A stretch of DNA of 17,567 bases from QHWT01 sp046734675 (GTDB taxonomy: Bacteria > Acidobacteriota > Vicinamibacteria > Vicinamibacterales > 2-12-FULL-66-21), in NCBI GenBank assembly GCA_046734675.1, contig JBKPRU010000278.1, positions 1 to 17,567 of the forward strand, written 5' to 3'. This document shows, in pieces, positions 12,816 to 17,567 of this stretch; position 1 is the first letter of the stretch; every line of letters starts with the position of its first letter. A program made the translations under genes and the position numbers. The notes beneath the pieces were generated by a model that saw nothing but the letters and a program-made list of their open reading frames with translations, was not told the origin of the DNA and did not search any database.

Positions 12816-14741
12816 TCACGCGATCTCGAGTGCTTCCGCGATCATGCGCGCAAGCGCGAGCGGATCGATGGGCTTGGCGATGTGCTGCTGGTAGCCCACC
12901 TCTAACGCGCGGCGCCGGTCGTTCTCCCCCGCGTACGCGGTGAGCGCGATCGCGTGGCGTGGCCGGTCGGCGCCGAGCGTCGCCTTCATCTGCTCCATCA
13001 GCGAATAGCCGTCGACGTCCGGCATCCCGATGTCGCTGACGAGGACGTCGGGCTGCCACTCGACCGCCAGCCGCAGCGCTTCATCCGCCGAGGCGGCGAC
13101 GCGCACCGCCGCGCCCGCGCTTTCGAGCGCCGAGGCGAGCATCTCTCGCGTGTCCGCTTCGTCATCGACGACAAGAATGCGGTGCGCGTGCAGGGCGCCG
13201 CGCGACGCCGCGGCCGCCTCCGTCACATCGTCTTCTTCAGGCAGGGTGTCGATACGCCGGGCGGGCAACCGCACCACGAAAGTGGAGCCGGCGTCCTTGC
13301 CCTCGCTTTCCGCGCGTACCTGGCCGCCGTGCAGTTCGACGAGTCGGCGCACGATCGAGAGCCCGAGGCCGAGCCCCCCGTGCTGACGCGTGCTCGAGGC
13401 ATCCGCCTGGCGGAACGTGTCGAAGACGCTCGGCAGGAACTCCGGCGCGATGCCAATGCCGGTGTCCGACACGATCAATTCGTCGCCGCCGCCGTCGCGC
13501 CGCAGGCGCACGGTCACCTGCCCTCCCGACGGCGTGAACTTGACGGCATTCGACAGCAGGTTCCAGACCACCTGCTGCAGGCGATCGGGATCGCCGACGG
13601 TGGGCAGCGCAAATACCTCGGTATCGCGCTGCAGGTGCACGCCGCGCGCCTCGGCAGCGGGCCGAATCGATTCGACGGCGGTGTTCACGATTGCGACGAG
13701 ATCGACGGGACGCAGCTCGAGCCGCATCTTTCCGGTGGTGATGCGCGACACGTCGAGCAGATCCTCGACCAGCCGCGCCTGGACCTGTGCGTTGCGCTCG
13801 ACCTTCTCGAGCGCGCGATCGCTTGCGCCCGGCGCGAGCGCGTTGGCGCGCAGCAGACGCGTCCATCCGAGAATCGCGTTCAGCGGCGTCCGCAGCTCGT
13901 GGGAGAGCGTCGCGAGGAATTCGTCTTTCAGCCGGTTCGCTTCCCGCTCGCGCACCAGCAGCAATGCGCGTTCCTGTTCGGCCCGCTGGCGCTCGGCGAT
14001 CTCGTGTCGCAGTTCCTCGTTCGCGCGCGACAGGTCCGACTCGCGCTCCTGGATCTGCTGGAGCATGCGATTGAACCCGTCGACGAGGTCTCCCAACTCG
14101 TCGTCGGTTGTCTTGTCGGCACGGAGTGAGTAGTCCCCGCGCGCCGAGACGTCGGCGGCGGTGCGGGCGAGGCCGGTCACCGGCGTGGCGACGATCGATT
14201 GCAGGTACGACGACAGCAGCCACGCAACCGCCAGCGCCATGAGGAGGAGCAGCCCCGCCGCGATCGTCTGCAGGCGGACGCGTTCGTTGAGCGTGGCGAG
14301 ATCGCTGCGGAGATACAGCGTGCCGATCTTCTGGCCGCCGAGGACGGAGCTCAGGAAGACCTCGAGGCGGTCGCCAGAGAACGTCGCCTGATCCGGCTCC
14401 GCGCGGTCGGGACACGGCGGCGCGTCCAAGACGACATACCACGCGAACAGCGCGCCGTTGGCCTCATACAGGCAGGCGGCGCGGATGCTGCTATGCACGC
14501 CGAGCGTCTGCAGCGTCTCGCTGGCCGCCTTCGGATCGGCGAACTGCAGCGCCGCGGTCGTGTTTCCCACGATCAGCCGCGCTTCGACGGCGAGGTCTCG
14601 CGCCAGCTCGCTGCGGGATCGGTAGTAGTCCCACACGATGTAGGCGACGCTGGCGATCACGAGGACGACCGCCGACGTGACCATGATCATCGTGACGAGC
14701 TTCTGCCGAATCGGCATCCGGCGAAACAGCCGGCGGATCAC
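12816..14741 (-). CDS. CHASE8 hybrid histidine kinase (CHASE8-HAMP-HisKA-HATPase-REC)
   Basis: 641 residues. Membrane helices at about 15-37 and 158-180 bracket a periplasmic CHASE8 domain (IVGNTTAALQFADPKAA at 57-73, AACLYEANGALFAWY at 88-102). HAMP (about 180-235) and a coiled coil (235-272) follow. HisKA carries FLATLSHELRTPLNAILG with H281; the ATPase domain has VVWNLLSNAVKFTPSGG, SDTGIGIAPEF and GGLGLGLSIVRRLVELHGG. The C-terminal receiver (about 520-638) has DDE at 526-528, phospho-acceptor D570, T601 and K623. The start is GTG and overlaps the YfiR stop by four bases (GTGA); the ATG at residue 9 is an alternative. CHASE8 is the domain bound by YfiR in YfiN, so the adjacent YfiR is its likely regulator. 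The output partner is not in the window. Confidence 0.95.
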   Translation of the reverse strand: MIRRLFRRMPIRQKLVTMIMVTSAVVLVIASVAYIVWDYYRSRSELARDLAVEARLIVGNTTAALQFADPKAASETLQTLGVHSSIRAACLYEANGALFAWYVVLDAPPCPDRAEPDQATFSGDRLEVFLSSVLGGQKIGTLYLRSDLATLNERVRLQTIAAGLLLLMALAVAWLLSSYLQSIVATPVTGLARTAADVSARGDYSLRADKTTDDELGDLVDGFNRMLQQIQERESDLSRANEELRHEIAERQRAEQERALLLVREREANRLKDEFLATLSHELRTPLNAILGWTRLLRANALAPGASDRALEKVERNAQVQARLVEDLLDVSRITTGKMRLELRPVDLVAIVNTAVESIRPAAEARGVHLQRDTEVFALPTVGDPDRLQQVVWNLLSNAVKFTPSGGQVTVRLRRDGGGDELIVSDTGIGIAPEFLPSVFDTFRQADASSTRQHGGLGLGLSIVRRLVELHGGQVRAESEGKDAGSTFVVRLPARRIDTLPEEDDVTEAAAASRGALHAHRILVVDDEADTREMLASALESAGAAVRVAASADEALRLAVEWQPDVLVSDIGMPDVDGYSLMEQMKATLGADRPRHAIALTAYAGENDRRRALEVGYQQHIAKPIDPLALARMIAEALEIA

Positions 14742-15307
14742 TGTACCCTCCGCGCCGTCACAGACCGCGCCACGCGCAGCAGCTTCGAGCTGATCTCGAT
14801 GCCGGCGCGAGATGCGCTGTCCTGGTTGACGTCGAAGCGGACGTGATTGCCATCGACGACGAAGTTAATGTGGCCACCGCGCTCGCAGAACCCGGGCGTC
14901 TCGCCGACGAGCAGCACCGGCGTGCTGCGGACCGCCGCGATCCAGCGATCCGCGTGCGTCGCTTCATTCCGCCCGAGAAACAAGATCTGACAGGTGCGCG
15001 CCGCGTCAGGCGCGGTTGGCGTGACGCGCTGCAGCGGGCGGCCCTGCGCGGTCTCCCCGGTAATGATCCGATCGAGCGACGCGGCAAACGCGGGCTCCGC
15101 GACGACGCAGACGCGAAACGGCTCCGCGCCCGGCGGCGGCGCCGGCCAGTCGACGAATTTCGTGAAGTTGAACAGGAACGTGGCCTTGACGTCGTCTTCA
15201 GCGGTGCTGGTCCGCTGATCGGGCGCGGCGCGCGCAGTCAGGGCGACCGCCCACAACGCCAGCAGACATGTTCCCGCCCGTCGCGTGGCCGGCCCTAAAA
15301 GCGCCAT
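14738..15307 (-). CDS. yfiR: YfiR-family (DUF4154) periplasmic protein
   Basis: 189 residues from the ATG at 15305-15307. A signal peptide (TRRAGTCLLALWAVALTARA) precedes the family hallmarks KATFLFNFTKFVDWP, FRVCVVAEPAFAASL, CQILFLGR, TPVLLVGETPGFCERGGHINF and the C-terminal RAGIEISSKLLRVA. In Pseudomonas, YfiR binds the periplasmic domain of the CHASE8 diguanylate cyclase YfiN and represses it. Here the gene overlaps the receptor gene by 13 nt upstream and the CHASE8 kinase by 4 nt downstream, so it is likely the periplasmic link between outer-membrane receptor and kinase. A start further upstream would lie within the receptor gene and lack the signal peptide. Confidence 0.93.
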   Translation of the reverse strand: MALLGPATRRAGTCLLALWAVALTARAAPDQRTSTAEDDVKATFLFNFTKFVDWPAPPPGAEPFRVCVVAEPAFAASLDRIITGETAQGRPLQRVTPTAPDAARTCQILFLGRNEATHADRWIAAVRSTPVLLVGETPGFCERGGHINFVVDGNHVRFDVNQDSASRAGIEISSKLLRVARSVTARRVQ

Positions 15308-17567
15308 GTCGTGCGGACGTAGAATCCGCGCTCGAACTCCGAGCGGATGGGGCTGGCAAGCCGGAACTCGGGATGCTGCGCGTGCAGCAGGTTCTGTCCG
15401 ATCAGCGAGACGTCCCACTGGGGGCGCGGGCGCCATCCGAGCCGGGCGTCGAGCTCCGCGTACGCCGGCACGACCGGATGCGGCAGCCGATCGACGTAGC
15501 GGAGCGAGGCGTCAAGCTCCAATCCGTGCGGCAGGTCCATGTTCGACCTGAGCGACGCCATGTGGCTGGGATCGTTGTATTCGTTCACGCCGCCGGTTCG
15601 ATCGCGCGAACCGGGATCGAGCGTGAAGCGTTCGTGAATGTAAGCGTAGGACCCGTGCAGGCGCCACGCCTGCAGCACGCTGCCCGTGACCGCTACCTCC
15701 GCGCCGGCGGTGCGCGCGTTCAGCAGGTTCATCAGCACGATCGGCTGTCCCGGCGCGGTCGGGAATTCCTGGCTGCGCAAATCGTCGTAGACGTTCGCGT
15801 AGGTCGCGATGTCGAACGAGAGGCGATCCCGCCATTGGCTGCGGTAGCCCGCTTCGTAGGCAACCAGCTTTTCCGATTCGAAATCGCGCCCGCCGCGCAG
15901 CGTAATCGCGCCCGTGACTGGATTCGCGAAGCGCAGATCGGTATCGAAACGAGTCGGCAGCCGCACGGCGCGTGACACCGCTCCCCAGATCGTCCTGGTC
16001 GCCGACGGCGTCCATCGGATCCGCACATTGGGCTGTGTCTCGACGCCCGTAAACGTGTTCCGCTCGAACTTCACGCCGGCAATGGCGACGAGCTGTCGAG
16101 GCACGAGCGTGATCTCGTCGTGCACGAACACGCCCCCGACGGTGGTGACCGCGGTGCGGGGATCGAAGAAGAACGCGGCGTTGCCGGTGTCGTCGCCGCG
16201 ACTCACGCGGAACGACCCGCCGAAGAGCAGATCGTGGCGGCGCCCGAACGCGAGCCGCTGCTGCGTGTCGACGTCGAACGTGTCCCGCACGTCGCGCAGC
16301 TGCTGCGAGACGCGGCGGTACACGTGGTCGTAGTACACCTGGGCGCGGAGCTCCGCGTCCGGCGAGAATCGGCGCGTCCAGCGGCCCATGACGTTGGCGC
16401 CGTTGACGTGCGTGTCCGGCCGATCGAACAGCCCTTCGCGGCCGACGTACGCGTCCCCCTGGAGCAGCCATGTGTTGGGTCCCTGGCCGCTCGAGTCGAT
16501 ACGCATCCCGGTCTGCGCGAACTTGAAAGGATCGTCCGCGTCCACGCCCCCGGTAATCACGTTCGCGTCGCGATAGCGGAACTTACCGAAGACGCGGTAA
16601 TCCACACCCGTGCCGCGGCCGCCGTACTCGGCGGTCACGATCGCGCGCTCCTCGTTGCCGGCCCCGACCAGCAGCTGCCCACCGCGTGTCTCACCGGCCG
16701 GTTTCGTGATGATGTTCACCACGCCGTTGACGGCGTTGGCTCCCCACAGCGTGCCTCCCGGCCCGCGCGTCACCTCGATCCGATCGATGTTCACGAGCGG
16801 CACGTCCTGCTCGGCCCAGAACGTGCCCGCGAAGAGCGGTGAGTACACGGTGCGGCCGTCGATGAGCACGAGCAGCTTGTTCGCGGTCGTGATGTTGAAC
16901 CCGCGCGCGCTGACCGCCCACGTCGCCCCGTCCGCACGCGCGACCGCCAGCCCATCGACGAGCCGCAGCGCGTCGACGAGATTGGTCACGCCGGCGCGGC
17001 GGATGTCCTCGCCGCGGATCACCGACACGGCGGCTGCCGCCTGGGCCAGCGGTTCCGTCCGTCGAGACACGGTCGTGATGTCGAGCTGCGTCAGCTCTTC
17101 GATGCTGAGGCGCTTCAGCTCCTGCGCGGCGCGCGTCTGCTCCTGCGCCGCTGCCGGGGTGGCGTCGAGCGCGCAGACGAGCGCGAGCAGGAGGATCGTC
17201 CCCGATTCAGTCACGAGCGTACGGATCGTCGTCACCAGCGTGCGGATGTCGACCGGCTTCGGCACATGGCTCTGGAATCCTTGCTGGAGGGCGCGCTCGC
17301 GATCCTGCGGGCGGGCGTGCGCGGTCACGGCCGCGATCGGCACCGCCGCGATCGCGGACCCACGTTCGCGGGCACGGATGTCCTGAACGAGGTGGAAGCC
17401 GTCGCGGCCCGGCATCTCGATGTCGGCGAGCACCACGTCTGGCCGGTGCGCCTCGAACGCCGCGATCGCCTCGTCGACCGCTGCGGCGAGTGACACGTCC
17501 GCGCCCTGTTGCGACAGCAGCTCCGCCATCATCCGCCGGGCATCATCATCATCGTCGACGACGAGGA
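15295..17567 (-). CDS. TonB-dependent receptor continuous in frame with an upstream receiver domain (5' end outside window)
   Basis: One uninterrupted frame runs from the right edge to the stop at 15295. Its main part is a TonB-dependent outer-membrane receptor: signal-peptide-like segment TILLLALVCALDATPAAAQ, the family lead-in LKRLSIEELTQLDITTVSRR, a plug with LLVLIDGRTVYSPLFAGTFW, RIEVTRGPGGTLWGANAVNG and VVNIITK (about 16700-17080), and a beta-barrel ending in GFYVRTTWRF with the terminal Phe expected of barrel proteins. About 640 residues would be a normal length. This receptor type is often found with YfiR, which follows directly. Upstream, in the same frame, is a receiver domain with no stop between. 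A separate receptor start would need GTG at 17214 or 17235; no Shine-Dalgarno or ATG is seen there. It may therefore be a true fusion, a lost stop, or coupled initiation. Confidence 0.88.
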   Translation of the reverse strand, partial: LVVDDDDDARRMMAELLSQQGADVSLAAAVDEAIAAFEAHRPDVVLADIEMPGRDGFHLVQDIRARERGSAIAAVPIAAVTAHARPQDRERALQQGFQSHVPKPVDIRTLVTTIRTLVTESGTILLLALVCALDATPAAAQEQTRAAQELKRLSIEELTQLDITTVSRRTEPLAQAAAAVSVIRGEDIRRAGVTNLVDALRLVDGLAVARADGATWAVSARGFNITTANKLLVLIDGRTVYSPLFAGTFWAEQDVPLVNIDRIEVTRGPGGTLWGANAVNGVVNIITKPAGETRGGQLLVGAGNEERAIVTAEYGGRGTGVDYRVFGKFRYRDANVITGGVDADDPFKFAQTGMRIDSSGQGPNTWLLQGDAYVGREGLFDRPDTHVNGANVMGRWTRRFSPDAELRAQVYYDHVYRRVSQQLRDVRDTFDVDTQQRLAFGRRHDLLFGGSFRVSRGDDTGNAAFFFDPRTAVTTVGGVFVHDEITLVPRQLVAIAGVKFERNTFTGVETQPNVRIRWTPSATRTIWGAVSRAVRLPTRFDTDLRFANPVTGAITLRGGRDFESEKLVAYEAGYRSQWRDRLSFDIATYANVYDDLRSQEFPTAPGQPIVLMNLLNARTAGAEVAVTGSVLQAWRLHGSYAYIHERFTLDPGSRDRTGGVNEYNDPSHMASLRSNMDLPHGLELDASLRYVDRLPHPVVPAYAELDARLGWRPRPQWDVSLIGQNLLHAQHPEFRLASPIRSEFERGFYVRTTWRF
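17236..17567 (-). other. Receiver (REC) domain, probably the C-terminus of a hybrid kinase or regulator gene off the right edge
   Basis: The frame enters the window as LVVDDDDDARRMMAELL, a typical receiver first strand with its acidic cluster, missing at most the first residue or two of the domain. The phospho-acceptor Asp is in VVLADIEMPGRDGFH, the switch Thr in PIAAVTAHARPQ and the conserved Lys in SHVPKPVDI, so the domain looks active. A receiver is cytoplasmic, whereas the receptor that follows in frame belongs in the outer membrane. The simplest reading is that this is the end of a separate signalling gene whose stop codon is missing. Confidence 0.8.

Noticed and set aside
12954..14129. 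A 391-codon plus-strand frame over the hybrid kinase
   Set aside because: It is a shadow of the HisKA/HATPase/REC coding region with no recognisable domain.
15308..15436. A longer YfiR start upstream of 15307
   Set aside because: It would add 43 Pro/Arg-rich residues that are out-of-frame receptor sequence and would bury the signal peptide.

Overview
This 17.6-kb high-GC window is dense with protein genes. I found no rRNA, tRNA, CRISPR array or transposase, and no gene-free stretch longer than about 225 bases. The gene content (ECF sigma/FecR pair, gmx1-type ECF sigma beside a Ser/Thr kinase, BlaI/M56 peptidase pair, haem_bd cytochrome, YfiR beside a TonB-dependent receptor) fits Acidobacteriota, probably a Vicinamibacteria-like lineage. 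That placement is inference from gene families; there is no marker gene here.

Layout, left to right. (1) Positions 1-2203, minus: a class A penicillin-binding protein whose 3' end lies off the left edge. (2) 2428-4511, minus: an operon of ECF sigma factor, membrane FecR-domain protein and a membrane-anchored haem_bd c-type cytochrome, coupled by a 4-nt overlap and a 9-nt gap. (3) 4726-5703, plus: a secreted protein of unknown function with a consensus -10 box; its end overlaps the end of an orphan soluble histidine kinase (5687-6463, minus) by 17 nt. (4) 6575-9938, minus: a BlaI-type repressor overlapping a 986-residue M56 (BlaR1-like) peptidase. The peptidase's large extracytoplasmic part ends in nine copies of a roughly 34-residue repeat. 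Its promoter has a perfect -35 box and two dyads 21 bp apart. (5) 10038-12627, plus: cyclophilin, ECF sigma factor and membrane Ser/Thr kinase, each junction being a one-base TGATG overlap. (6) 12816-17567, minus: TonB-dependent receptor, YfiR and a CHASE8 hybrid histidine kinase, all overlapping. The receptor frame is fused, without any stop, to an upstream receiver domain that runs off the right edge.

The theme is envelope sensing and signalling. Four regulatory modules (sigma/FecR, BlaI/M56, sigma/kinase, receptor/YfiR/kinase) each join an envelope-facing or membrane component to a transcriptional or phosphorelay output. Short GC-rich hairpins of one family (stem ending TCT, two-base loop, AGA) lie in the spacers at the 3' ends of several operons. 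Two of them belong to a longer, roughly 60-bp dispersed repeat.

The points most worth a second look are the receiver/TonB-receptor fusion, the pairing of YfiR with a CHASE8 histidine kinase instead of a diguanylate cyclase, the repeat-bearing M56 sensor with its two-dyad promoter, and the dispersed hairpins.
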